From Xiphydria camelus (Eukaryota; Arthropoda; Insecta; Hymenoptera; Xiphydriidae), in the NCBI GenBank assembly GCA_963678675.1, contig OY783200.1, positions 4,662,501 to 4,726,500 of the forward strand: 64,000 nucleotides of DNA, written 5' to 3'. The number at the start of each line of letters is the position of its first letter. Within the stretch, counting starts at the first letter, position 1. The notes beneath the pieces were generated by a model. The model did no database searches. It saw only the letters and a program-made list of their open reading frames with translations, and was not told where the DNA came from. The position numbers and the translations under genes were made by a program. Shown here in pieces: positions 50,801 through 57,855 of this stretch.

Positions 50801-53450
50801 TTTGAAAAAGCATGATTTACAAGATATTTACATTTTGGGACAATTTAAACAGCATGCGCAAAATGAATTTTTCGTTCGAATAATATGGTGCAGAGTGTAA
50901 ATTAAAAAGTTGCCGTAAGTCAGCTGGTAATAAATAGACTCAAGATAATGTTTGGCATTGCTTGCGGTGCACGATATAATTTCAAAGACAAATATCACAC
51001 GTCACATATTAAACTTCTTTCAAATCTGTCAAGTAGAATTTAATCGATTTCAAATATCTCAAAATGAATTTTAGTCAAAGCCGGTTTGAATTTTTTTGAA
51101 TCTGCAAATCGCTCAAAAAGACTACAAAAAGTTTTGAAGTGAATTAATTTTAATATTTATTATCCTCCATTTGTGTGTGTGGAGGATACGTAAGCGTCCG
51201 TCGATAAAATAACGTGTAATTACAATATTAAAATGTGAGGGAATCATGAAATGCGGTTATCCTCAAGGACCGTCTCGGGTATGCCTTATTCAGGTAAGCC
51301 TCTTATCAGGAGGGGTTCTCCCTGATCAGGGACATTTGAGGTATGCCTATTGTTCAGGCAAGTTTTACAGCTTCCTGATCAGGGCTTGTTTGGGTATACC
51401 TTGATCAGGGGAGCCTGACCTTATCCTGATCAGGCCCTTACGGGAGAAATCAGGTATGCCCGGTTAGATTTCTAGTCTGGGATCCTCATAGAAAATTTGT
51501 AAAATTCTCACAGAATTCTCATGGGAATTCAAGTTTTCCGTGAGAATCTATTATGTTTTTTCAACAGGGCTCGTCCCTACATCTGCACCCTTTTTTAAGT
51601 TCCGCCAAGGGCGACGCGGATCACCGCACGATTCTCGCAATGATATCTCGATCGAATAGAAAACTCCCGTGGGTTCCTCCGTCGCATCCCGGATTGGTTT
51701 CAGAAAATCATGGAAAGGTTTCGCCAGTATTCGCCGGACAACAGCGAGTGCGGCTGCCTAAAGGCGGTGGCTCTCTTCACGCCGGGTAAGGATTCCAACA
51801 GTCCCCATTTTAATTACGGTTTTTCAAGAATTTTCTTCTGAAGAATTGAAACGTTTTTATCCAAATTAAAGTACAGTAAGGTATTATACTACTATTAAAC
51901 TACAAACAAATTTTGTTTGTATCTTTTTTTATTTATAAAAACGGCGGCTTTAAAGGTGATTTACTGGAGCGCTGCGAAAATCGATGATCGCGCGGTGGGC
52001 ACGATAACTCAATCCAGGTTTAAGTTCGAACAATATGAACGAAAAAGAATCAGTTTCTGTAGCTCAAGTGCTAGTGAAATATGTAGCCGTTTTCAAAAAA
52101 ATATGCATTTTTCACAAAATGGCATCGATTTGAGAAAGGAAAGATACATATTTTGCCCTAAATTTTGTTAATTATAATGTGGCATAAAAAACGCAAATAT
52201 CAATATTTTGAAAAAAAAACCGTACGTATATTTCGCTAGATAAACATATGACGAATAAAATAAAAAAAGAAACAAGACGATTGATTGAAAATTGGCGGAG
52301 CTAGAGTGCCCGCCGATTTTTAAAATGTAGTTTTGAGAAAAACGCGTTTAAAGTTTCGCGATAACATCAGCGCACGTAAGCGCGTCTCTGTTTCTACACT
52401 TCAAAAATTGCTCTTTCACTTTAGATATCGATTTGTAACTAACGGCATATCATTTTGTATATCTACCACATAGAAAGTATTTTCAGCCAAAAAAAAAATT
52501 TTATTTCTTGAAAATTGCAAAGTGGTGTAACCCCTTAAGGTATTCCTAGCGCTTAAGAGCATATTTTCAAGGGGTCACAGGCGGGCCCATCATAAATCAG
52601 TAATTCTACGTCATATAATACACCCATATTCCCAACAAAACTGTGTCGCATAGATGCGCACACATCACTGTCACCACGTGTATGATGCAACGTTGCCAAT
52701 TCTATTTAACGTTATGTTTTATCGTCAAAGAACTACGTTTTGCTGTTTACGAACATCAATATTTTCGTTAAACAGTCGGTGACCCTATATTGTTATGTAC
52801 TCAAAAAATTCTATACAGTTTTGTGAAGATATGGAAATGGCTTTATTTAATGTGTATAATTTGTAAACATGTGGATGTCGGCATTAAAATGTGGAAGAGT
52901 GGATTCTTCCATAAGGTTACATGTTACATTTTCAAATCTAAAAATCAAAATTCTTTCTTAAATTCCCGGTGACCGGACCTGATACTTTTCAAAAATAATC
53001 TTACGATATTAATTTCCACTCTACAAAAAAATTAGCATTCTCTGAAATTGTTCATCTCGCGCTAGGAATACCTTAATTTTTCCCACCCCCGTGTCTTCGA
53101 TGAACAGCGGAGCCCCTGAACCGCACCGCCCGACCCTCACCGTCTGTTTCCCCTTTTCCTGCCGTCGCTCACTGTACGCACTCGCGTCCGACGATCGACG
53201 TGTAGAGACGGAAGGACTCGCCGACGTCCAGCCGGTCGAGATGCTGCAGGACCAGGCGCAGTGCATCCTCGGCGACTACGTGCGCTCGCGCTACCCCCGC
53301 CAACCGCAGCGGTTCGGCCGGCTCCTGCTGCTCATAAGGATCCTGCAGGTCGTCAAGCCCACCACCGTCGAGCTCCTCTTCTTCCGGGAGACCATCGGGG
53401 ACATTCCCATAGCGCGTCTATTGGGTAACATGTACGACATGGAACGGTAG
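20318..53450 (+). CDS. dsf: NR2E-group nuclear receptor, dissatisfaction-like
   Basis: Ligand-regulated-type transcription factor, usually a repressor; in Drosophila dsf acts in sex-specific neurons. Nine coding exons: 20318-20327, 26085-26165, 27573-27734, 45242-45395, 45623-45824, 47717-47842, 47910-48149, 51704-51785, 53206-53450. They total 1302 nt and 433 residues with all phases consistent. The two C4 zinc fingers span residues 12-77 ([18 protein letters not shown] to [10 protein letters not shown]), with P-box CDGCSG, followed by the NR2E tail [10 protein letters not shown]. The hinge, about residues 85-195, has nine glutamines and is Pro-rich. The ligand-binding domain runs from EFVW through [15 protein letters not shown] and AVALFTPE to the helix-12 region [11 protein letters not shown]. 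The start [12 protein letters not shown] matches dsf, not tailless or PNR. It is shorter than fly dsf because the hinge is shorter. Confidence 0.92.
20862..21361 (-). mobile_element. Tc1-like transposon remnant
   Basis: Ends TTAGACGCACCTT and AAGGTGCGTCTAA form inverted termini about 500 bp apart. On the minus strand, codons from about 21110 down to the stop at 21063-21065 read [11 protein letters not shown], like the extreme C terminus of Tc1-type DDE transposases (typically an IxAKG tail). The rest of the transposase is deleted or decayed. Confidence 0.5.
21575..22620. repeat. T-rich dispersed repeat family S, two diverged copies
   Basis: Copies begin near 21580 (CCCATTCTTCTTTATTTTCC) and 22060 (GTGTTCTTTATTCATCTTTA). 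Each is followed by TTTTTAAGTTTGC, then CCTTTTTCACTCTAAAACTC. The second continues with CTTACCGGAACCTAGATTGC as in 11420. A P5 fragment is inserted near 21893-22030. Confidence 0.5.
22815..22943. mobile_element. Palindromic element family P1, copy
   Basis: Arms TCTCGCTACCCGTGGACTTT and AAAGTTCACGGGTAACGAGA, with centre AAGTGTGATTTTCAAAAAAGC. Solo copy in dsf intron 1. Confidence 0.65.
23153..23800. mobile_element. Long foldback element family P6, copy 1
   Basis: Arms of about 240 bp in inverted orientation. They contain TTCCGGACAAGCTGATTTTT, TTTGTCAACGACTGTCTCCT and CCCCTTGGACTTTTGAGGAA, and the complement from about 23560. The termini read GTCCAGTAAAGTTG and CAACTTTACCGGAC. The interior carries CCGCTAAGTCCGGAAATGAT. 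A second copy is at 30597-31453. No coding frame of note. Confidence 0.7.
24533..25078 (+). mobile_element. TTAA-bounded TIR element, family R1, copy 3
   Basis: Same orientation as copy 1. The left TTAA is mutated (CAGGGTATTCC) and the right end CTAGGAATACCTTAA is intact. Internal sequence matches 11675-12218 along its length. Confidence 0.7.
25080..25800. repeat. AT-rich stretch with degenerate CCGATTCAAAC motifs
   Basis: The motif AACCGATT(A/G) near a GGATTTAATCGG or GAATCGGATTT sequence recurs at both ends (25085-25110 and 25620-25680), suggesting the termini of an old inverted-repeat element. No gene. A short (AT)n lies at 25767-25778. Confidence 0.35.
26233..26886. mobile_element. P4-P2-P4 sandwich of palindromic MITEs
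   Basis: Two P4 elements (ends AAATGGAATAAG and GTTCTACTTTTA; GTAAAAGTGGAGTAAG and GTTCCACTTTTAC) flank a P2 palindrome whose termini are near ACTACAAACAAATTT and TTTTTTACAGTGTA. The interior of the P2 copy has AATATGTGACTATGAAAATT and ATTTCATAATGAAG. Confidence 0.65.
26895..27066. repeat. Long single-copy hairpin
   Basis: Imperfect inverted repeat with arms of about 80 bp. It runs from ACGAATCGGATCACAGATCT, through TTTCTTAAAT, GAGCATT and CGTATTACTTC, into a loop of about 14 nt near 26980, and back out to GATCCGATTCGCC. No second copy was seen in the window. It could be a small foldback element or a long-hairpin RNA source. Confidence 0.6.
28402..28641. mobile_element. TIR element CACTAGAACTACCG containing a P1 palindrome
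   Basis: Perfect terminal inverted repeat AACACTAGAACTACCG and CGGTAGTTCTAGTGTT. Inside (28455-28580) lies a P1 palindrome with AATTATCTCGTTATCTATGG and GGGTTACGAGATAATT. P1 is either a nested insertion or the body of this larger element. Confidence 0.65.
28690..29965. repeat. Array of palindromic GGATATATTAAAATTTCCCA units
   Basis: At least six alternating direct and inverted units. Each has ACGGATATATTAAAATTTCC, TATATAACAGTAATATAACT, GCGTTGTTATAT and the reverse. Arms are joined by a TGTTATTTTGTGTTTACTGG segment. TA microsatellites occur at about 29745-29768 and 29834-29882. An 81-bp mariner-type MITE is nested at 28968-29048. Confidence 0.6.
28968..29048. mobile_element. 81-bp mariner-type MITE with TA target site
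   Basis: Termini TTAGGTTGCCGCAAAAGTTT and AAACTTTAGTGGCGACCTAA are inverted repeats with few mismatches, flanked on both sides by TA. This is the arrangement of mariner-family insertions, and the terminal sequence resembles mariner ends. It interrupts one unit of the surrounding array, so it is younger than that array. Confidence 0.6.
30597..31453. mobile_element. Long foldback element family P6, copy 2
   Basis: Longer copy of the element at 23153-23800. Arms run from GGTAAAGTTGTATCGCCGTA and CATAGCGTGAAAA to TTTTCACGCTATG and TACGGCGATACAACTTTACT. The middle has a direct or inverted duplication of AAAAACAAACTTTTCAAAAA and TTCCCTTGTTTTTG-type sequence absent from copy 1. Confidence 0.7.
32045..32452. 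mobile_element. Palindromic element family P5, full copy
   Basis: About 405 bp. The left end reads AGAAAAAAAATTAATTGAAT, then CTACTAAAAATTACTCG; the right end is CGCAAGTAATTTTCAGTAGA followed by TCCAACTAATTCTTTTTCTC. Fragments of the family occur at 18180, 21893, 24440, 25790-25868, 34025-34085 and 40498-40660. No coding capacity. Confidence 0.65.
33806..33968. repeat. 160-bp hairpin
   Basis: Arms AATGGTAAATAGGTGACAGC, TTTGACAATATCGTGTTGAATA and the complement TATTCCACACGATATTGTC, then GCTGTCACCTATTTACTATT, with about 75 nt between. Small foldback element in dsf intron 3. Confidence 0.6.
34130..34440. repeat. TCAGAAA/GAAAATGTCTG family repeat
   Basis: Contains GACATTTCTCCGACTTTCTC, CTGAAAATGTCTGAAAATGT, CCAGTTACTGCAGAAAGTCA. 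Related stretches: 44330-44810, 53490-53910 and 58650-58800. Copies occur in both orientations. Confidence 0.5.
35160..35340. repeat. Repeat shared with tektin-B intron
   Basis: TTTTAACCCTTCGTTACTCA opens this segment, and CACCCCAGTTAAAAATTAAC with GTTTTCTTGGTGAAAAATTG matches 8275-8380 closely. Likely one end of a TIR element whose other end was not identified. Confidence 0.45.
35924..36195. mobile_element. Palindromic element family P3, copy 2
   Basis: Ends ACCGAGAGAAATAATTGCTA and CCAGTAATTATTATTTTCAG. It matches 9588-9893 in the termini and in the AATCAAGAACAT and AACCAAGGCTTGATCCTG-like interior. Confidence 0.6.
36925..37275. repeat. 150-bp direct duplication inside a P2 palindrome
   Basis: The segment from AAATTTGTATTTTTAATATA to GGATAAAAGCTTCGAAGAA is repeated with a 150-bp period (36941 and 37091), nearly without mismatch. 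Each unit is itself part of a P2 palindrome (ACGTGATTATGAAAATTGAT). It then runs to a P2 terminus near 37265 (TTTGTGTTTACAGTGTAGG). Confidence 0.65.
38105..39215. repeat. Head-to-tail cluster of P2 palindromes
   Basis: About five contiguous P2 elements (near 38110-38300, 38305-38500, 38503-38745, 38747-38985, 38985-39215). Each is bounded by CACTGTAAACAAAATTTG-type ends or TTTTTTACAGTGTA and centred on CATAAGGAAATATATTAA. Two more lie at 39960-40200 and 40203-40412. Confidence 0.65.
39240..39950. other. GC-rich island between P2 clusters
   Basis: CpG-rich block with a C run (39398-39409). Overlapping frames occur on both strands, none with a domain. Inferred regulatory island or captured sequence; no gene supported. 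Confidence 0.35.
39960..40412. mobile_element. Two adjacent P2 palindromes
   Basis: First unit 39960-40200 and second 40203-40412, each with GATTATGAGAATTAACATAC or ACGTGATTATGAAGATTGAT, CTCCGTTATGAAATTTATAA and a TTTTTTACAGTGTAG or TTTGTTTGCCGTGC end. Confidence 0.6.
41390..42240. other. GC-rich island in dsf intron 3
   Basis: CpG-rich block of about 850 bp with open frames on both strands in several phases and a run of eleven C at 41665-41675. No domain, no consistent splice pattern. Possibly an enhancer or alternative promoter, but nothing in the sequence decides this. Confidence 0.35.
42241..43500. other. AT-rich stretch, no gene recognised
   Basis: Mixed AT-rich sequence. A segment containing AAGGATAAAGCCAGTTTAAA and ACGACATTCTTTTTCGCAGA (42538-42578) resembles 3018-3062 in the tektin-A intron, so a dispersed repeat end is present. 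No coding feature. Confidence 0.4.
43560..44250. other. GC-rich island with (CG)n tract
   Basis: CpG-rich block with a (CG)n tract at 43938-43959. Open frames on both strands are compositional. A partial P3 terminus follows at 44258-44282. Confidence 0.35.
44815..44998. mobile_element. Small palindromic MITE
   Basis: Ends CCAAATTTGGTATAGGGGGT and CTCCCTATAGCGAATTTGG. The inner arms TCGCTGATGACGAAT and ATTCGTGATCAGCGA pair as well. Non-coding, immediately upstream of the hinge exon of dsf. Confidence 0.5.
45928..46391 (+). mobile_element. TTAA-type TIR element, family R1, truncated copy 4
   Basis: Left end GAGGTATTCCTAGCGCGAGA lacks the TTAA, and the right about 90 bp, including the second TIR, is missing. 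The body matches other R1 copies. It lies in dsf intron 5, shortly after the exon donor. Confidence 0.65.
46392..47195. other. AT-rich intron sequence, no gene
   Basis: Part of dsf intron 5. Contains many short AAATTTGTCA/TGACAAATT-type motifs in both orientations, suggesting an eroded inverted-repeat element. Nothing coding. Confidence 0.4.
47196..47601. mobile_element. Perfect-ended palindromic element family P7
   Basis: Terminal inverted repeat TAACCCTTACTTGCCACAC and GTGTGGCAAGTAAGGGTTA (19 bp, perfect). The arms continue with CACTGGGGTT, GATTTACACCCCAGCGAGAA and AAAAGACCGTGTAACTT, and their complement. The spacer is about 40 bp. Only full copy seen. It sits about 115 bp upstream of dsf exon 6. 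Confidence 0.7.
48285..48430. repeat. GATCAGG-motif repeat, copy 1
   Basis: Starts CCCGACTAGAAATTCAAATC and carries CAGGATC, CAGATCAGGCCCTGATAC. Its end motif matches, inverted, the end of 51250-51480 (GATTTCTAGTCTGGG). Confidence 0.45.
48825..48871 (+). promoter_or_regulatory. TATA box plus three phased initiator motifs
   Basis: TATAAA at 48825-48830 is followed by TCAGT at 48847, 48857 and 48867, an exact 10-bp repeat of GCGTCAGTTC. TCAGT is the arthropod initiator consensus and lies at the expected distance from the TATA box. It would drive plus-strand transcription into the small exon at 49006. Confidence 0.5.
49006..49038 (+). CDS. Orphan first coding exon (11 codons)
   Basis: ATG followed by [10 protein letters not shown] and a strong donor (GAG|GTAAGT). 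It is preceded by a plausible promoter and 5' UTR. No partner exon was recognised downstream in the window, so it is either a captured 5' end of a host or transposon gene, or a non-functional remnant. Identification of the source gene is not possible from 11 residues. Confidence 0.35.
49617..49937 (+). mobile_element. Solo LTR with 4-bp target duplication AAAG
   Basis: Begins TGTGAGGAACGATTTG and ends TATTTCCTACA (TG...CA rule), flanked directly by AAAG on both sides (49613-49616 and 49938-49941). AATAAA at about 49907 is a likely polyadenylation signal. Length about 321 bp, no internal retroviral genes, so a recombination-derived solo LTR. The 4-bp duplication is compatible with a Gypsy-type element. 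Confidence 0.6.
51250..51480. repeat. Cluster of CCTGATCAGG palindromes
   Basis: At least four CCTGATCAGG or close variants (about 51321, 51373, 51425 and a TTGATCAGGG near 51400) in about 110 bp, with GGTATGCC repeated between them. The end reads GATTTCTAGTCTGGGATCC, matching inverted the start of 48285-48430. It lies about 220 bp upstream of dsf exon 8. Confidence 0.5.
52535..53076 (-). mobile_element. TTAA-bounded TIR element, family R1, copy 5
   Basis: Full length (542 bp) with intact TTAAGGTATTCCTAGCGC and GCGCTAGGAATACCTTAA. It sits in the last dsf intron, about 130 bp before the final coding exon. Same orientation as copy 2. Confidence 0.8.
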
Positions 53451-53489
53451 GCCAACCGCACAGAGCCCCCGCTTTTCGTTTCTTCAGAG

Positions 53490-54665
53490 GCAACATTTCT
53501 GTGACAAATTTCTGAAAAACTCGAAGATATTTTGACTTTTTCCCGACTTCCCGCAGTGATTCGGAACGTTTTCAGACATTTTCAGGGAAGTGTCAGAGTT
53601 TGTTCAGAGGGAGTCAGAAATATGTCTAAAAATATACGTTTTTCTTTCACGCGTAAAAACTTTTCTAAATGTTTCGATAAACTCGGACAAATCTGCGTTC
53701 CCCGTTCGTGACCGCTAATTTAGTCAAATTTACTACATTTTTTCTCAGTGTAGACTTTTTCCGAAAGTTTTTCTGCGTGAAAAAGAAATAAATATGTTTG
53801 CACATTTTTCTGACACACTGAAAAACTGTGATACTTCCTTGACAATGTCTGAAAACGTTCCACTTACTACAGAAAATCAGAAAAAGTCAACAAAAAGCGT
53901 CGCGAGGCGAACTGAGCTTTTCCGCGTTGCAGGGAATTCTACCGATAATTTAATTGGTTTTATCGCACACCACCACACAGCACAGAATGTCTCGGCGTGT
54001 CTCCAGAACATTTAAAACATCTCATTTGAAATATTCTGACAATATTCTGAAAATATTTCATTTGAAAAATTACATTTGAGATATTTTGATAATATGCTGA
54101 CGACGTTTCGATTGAAACGTTGCAGAATGTCTTAAATAAAATATTCTAGAATCAATTCATTTGAAACGTTACATTTGAAATAATCTGACAATGTTCTAAA
54201 AATTTGTCGATTGATATATTTTAAAATATCCCGAGTAAGATAATTTATGGATATTTCATTTGAAACGCGTTACGCCTTAAATATTCTGATAGCATTTCGC
54301 AGATGTTTCGATTGAATATTTCAGAATGTCTGAAAAATGAAATATTCTGGATATATTCAACTCGAAATATTACATTTCAAAATATTCCAGTAACGTTCTT
54401 ACTAAAAAAAATACATATAATTACTTTAAAATATTTCTCATAAACATCTAACGAAATTTATTTCTGTTAATATCTCATAGCATAATGTCTCCAGAACGTC
54501 TCACAGTGTATATCTCACAGAATATCACAGATATTTCAGAATGTTAATCCCACTGACATGAAACGTTCCATAAATATATTCTAGAGAAATCCCCCTGAGA
54601 TCATCCCACGTATATTTCACATTTCAAATAAAATATTCTAGAGACATTACCAAGACATTCTATGC
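53490..54665. repeat. Downstream repeats: TCAGAAA family and CATTTGAAATATT array
   Basis: 53490-53910 is the TCAGAAA/GAAAATGTCTG family arranged as an inverted pair. 53985-54665 is a degenerate array of units such as ATCTCATTTGAAATATTCTG and ACAATATTCTGAAAATATTT, with period about 60-70 bp, related to 15250-15470. The dsf 3' UTR would lie at the left edge. Confidence 0.5.
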
Positions 54666-55024
54666 TGTGTGAGTCCAAACATTCTAACGAATTCCCCTTG
54701 CATTGCAATTGCCCGATTTTCCCCCGCCAATACGAATCAAACGATCAATTGCAGATTGCGCGACCCGAACGAGCCTAGAGCCGATCCTGCTTCGGAAAAG
54801 AATTGAAGCGAAGAGGAACGCCACGTCAACGTGGTAACAAGGAAAGGAAAGAAAGATGAAGAGCCTCTCGATCGAAACTCTCGTTTCATCTCATCATTTT
54901 CATGTAGGATAAGTTGGAAGGATTCCGATCTCGGAAGCGCGACAACCAGTAGAACGTCGTTCATTTCGCGATGTACATTATATTGCTAAACGTAAACCCA
55001 ACACCTTTTAGTAGGTACAGTCAA

Positions 55025-55520
55025 TTTGTCGTAAAATAAGGTAGATAAAAAAAATTGGGGTGGGGTTGAATTTTTAATATGTTGTTTCTGGTGGTCAAAG
55101 AGGTAAAATTCCAAGTACACATATTCCCATCTGTATCCCTTCACTGGTCATCTTGACAACATTTTTGGAATCGATTTATCTCGTTTCCTCTCTATTCGTG
55201 GGAAGGAAAAAAGTATAAGGACGAAAATTGTAGAGCCCAAAATGTGCAATATTTTTTGTCTGGGGAATTAACTACAGAGAATCCGACCTCAAATAAAAAA
55301 TATTGCAGATTTTGAGCTCTATAATTTTTGTCCTTACACTCTTTTCCCTTCGATGAACGGGGGAAACGAGATAAATCGATTCCAAAATTTGTGTGAAGGT
55401 GACAATGAAAGGAAACAGGTGGGGATATGGGAGCTTGGGACTTTACCTTTTTGACCACTAAAAAAAACATTAAAAACTTAACCGTCCCCAAATTTTTTTA
55501 TCTCATATGACTTATTGACT
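55025..55520. mobile_element. Foldback element of about 500 bp
   Basis: Inverted arms: AGATAAAAAAAATTGGGG and TCCCCAAATTTTTTTATCT. Further in, AATCGATTTATCTCGTTTCC pairs with GGGGAAACGAGATAAATCGA. At the centre, GACGAAAATTGTAGAGCCCA pairs with GAGCTCTATAATTTTTGTCC. Arms about 225 bp, only copy in the window. Confidence 0.6.
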
Positions 55521-55578
55521 ATACTATTTAGCCGAACGCGACGAAGAAGAGTGACGTTTCGAGCAACTTCGAGCAGGA

Positions 55579-55703
55579 TTATCTCGTTACCCAGAGACTT
55601 TTGGACTATGTTGCTGTAATACTTTTTTGTAGATCGAAGTGTGATCTTCAAAAAAGCATTATACCATCCTAGCTCTAGCGTGTGTAGTTTACGAGATAAC
55701 AGC
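55579..55703. mobile_element. Palindromic element family P1, copy
   Basis: ATTATCTCGTTACCCAGAGA on the left and GTGTGTAGTTTACGAGATAA on the right. Centre CTTTTTTGTAGATCGAAGTG then GATCTTCAAAAAAG. About 360 bp left of the 178-bp array of the same family. Confidence 0.6.
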
Positions 55704-56054
55704 GATCGAAGTTAATCGAAACGGCGTAGCTCTGCTCTACGCCCGTTTCGACAATTCCAACAAAACTGCATGCTTTGTATCGTCATTGAAACCTCTAAAC
55801 TGTGATATTTTAAAAAATCTTTCTAGCCGTAATTGATGAAAAAAAAATGGAAAAATCCTACGTATACGTTTCACGACGCTTAAATGCGTCGTGTCGCGAA
55901 ACGGCGTAGACTTTCGTATCGCGATAAGATTGAATGTTTCGTTAAGAACCGTGCAATACACTTTATTTTGCCTTTGTGCAATCCACTCGAGAGAGACAAA
56001 CTTTGGGGGACTTGTAGTGTAGAGCGACGGCATTCTGATTAGCTTCAATGTTAT

Positions 56055-56930
56055 CTTCGTATCCGTGAACTTTTCCACTATATCGATATAAGACTTTTTT
56101 GAAGATCATACTTCGATCTACAAAAAAGTATTATACCGACACGGGCCAAAAGTCCACAGATAACGAGATAATCGTCATTGAAACTCATCGGGATAGAGTG
56201 ATACCCTTCCGATTAGCTTCGACCGCCGTTATCTTCGTATCCGTGAACTCTTCGACTATCTTGATATAAGACTTTTTTGCAGATCGCACTTCGATCTACA
56301 AAAAAGTATTGTACCAACACGGGCCAAAAGTCCACAGATAACGAGATAACCGTCGTTGAAACTCATCGGGATAGAGTGATACCCTTCCGATTAGCTTCGA
56401 CCGCCGTTATCTTCGTATCCGTGAACTTTTCGACTATCTTGATATAAGACTTTTTTGCAGATCGCACTTCGATCTACAAAAAAGTATTATACCGACACGA
56501 GCCAAAAGTCCACAGATAACGAGATAATCGTCGTTGAAACTCATCGGGATAGAGTGATACCCTTCCGATTAGCTTCGACCGCCGTTATCTTCGTATCCGT
56601 GAACTCTTCGACTATCTTGATATAAGACTTTTTTGCAGATCGCACTTCGATCTACAAAAAAGTATTGTACCGACACGGGCCAAAAGTCCACAGATAACGA
56701 GATAACCGTCGTTGAAACTCATCGGGATAGAGTGACACCCTTCCGATTAGCTTCGACCGCCGTTATCTTCGTATCCGTGAACTTTTCGACTATCTTGATA
56801 TAAGACTTTTTTGCAGATCGCACTTCGATCTACAAAAAAGTATTATACCGACACGGACCAAAAGTTCACGGGTAACGAGATAATCATGATTGAAGCTCAT
56901 CGGAATAACACCGCTCCAGCCTGCGCCACT
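56055..56930 (+). repeat. 178-bp tandem satellite, five copies, alternating A/B
   Basis: The phrase ATCCGTGAAC recurs at 56061, 56239, 56417, 56595 and 56773, an exact 178-bp period. Copies 1, 3 and 5 (type A) have GAACTTTTC, AGTATTATACC and GATAATC; copies 2 and 4 (type B) have GAACTCTTC, AGTATTGTACC and GATAACC. Each copy contains a P1 palindrome (CTTTTTTGCAGATCG with CGATCTACAAAAAAG) plus a linker AAACTCATCGGGATAGAGTG. So a MITE-derived unit was amplified as a 356-bp dimer. Confidence 0.85.
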
Positions 56931-57855
56931 AAAAATGATCGTAAAGTCGATATTGAAAATCGCCAAGTTCCTTCGCGACCGACAGACGCGTTCCTCGTAG
57001 ATACTTGCCATCGGTCGCGCGACCAACCGCGGAACGCGGAGGCCGTGAAACGCTTCGGTTTCCGTTGGGGCGTAAAATACTCGCATCACTCGGTCATCAC
57101 ATCTTTATTGTATGTATGTTTAATGTACATAAGTACTGTAAAGTAGTTGAAAATGTTTCCGCTGTAAATCAAGTTACTGTATAAATGTAATATCTATTCA
57201 TAAATTGTATATATATATAATATATATAATATTATATATAAATTATGTTCTCATCTCGGGGCCCCCCGTGCGCTTCGCGTTGTACAGGGCGTCGAAGACT
57301 CTTCGAGTTTTCCCCCTTTTTTCTGTATCGTTTCCAGACAGTCGTTTTTACTTGAAAAACTCTCACGCCTCTATCGAATTATTATTTTATTTATTTATTA
57401 TTGAAGATCCTTTATATATCGGTTGATTTGTAAATAAAATTGTAGATAAAGGATGAAGTGAAATTTAGGGATCAACAAATTTATACAATTACTTAAAAAT
57501 TGATTTTATATTAAGATACATTTTTTATTTTAATTTAATTAGATAAAAATTATTAATTTTATTCAAACAACTTATACTTAGAGCTTTATATTGAAAATAT
57601 GAATTAACTTTTTTTTTAAATGCCTTTCAATAACGCGTTGAAAAGGCAGCGGATTAAAAAATACCAGAAGACGAGTTTCTCCGGGGAAATTGTCGACGCG
57701 GTTCATCTTCACCTCGAGCTCAAGTTCGAAGTCCCGCCGCGTCCGCGAGGCAAAATCGGTGAGCGCGAAGTCGCCGATCCTTCGCTCTCCCAGCTGCCGC
57801 GTTCCCCTTCTAAATCTAAATAAAAATACGGCGTCGAAACGAGGCCTCTCTCCCT
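56931..57855. other. Intergenic and TXNDC5 3' flank
   Basis: AT-rich sequence with a (TA)n-rich tract at 57208-57241 and a polyadenylation-like AT stretch. Some 57600-57850 sequence is GC-richer but lies beyond the stop codon of the minus-strand TXNDC5 gene; it is probably its 3' UTR. No other gene supported. Confidence 0.45.

Noticed and set aside
56790..57146. Open frames of 99-111 codons on both strands at the end of the satellite
   Set aside because: They start inside the satellite palindrome and continue into unique sequence without any domain.
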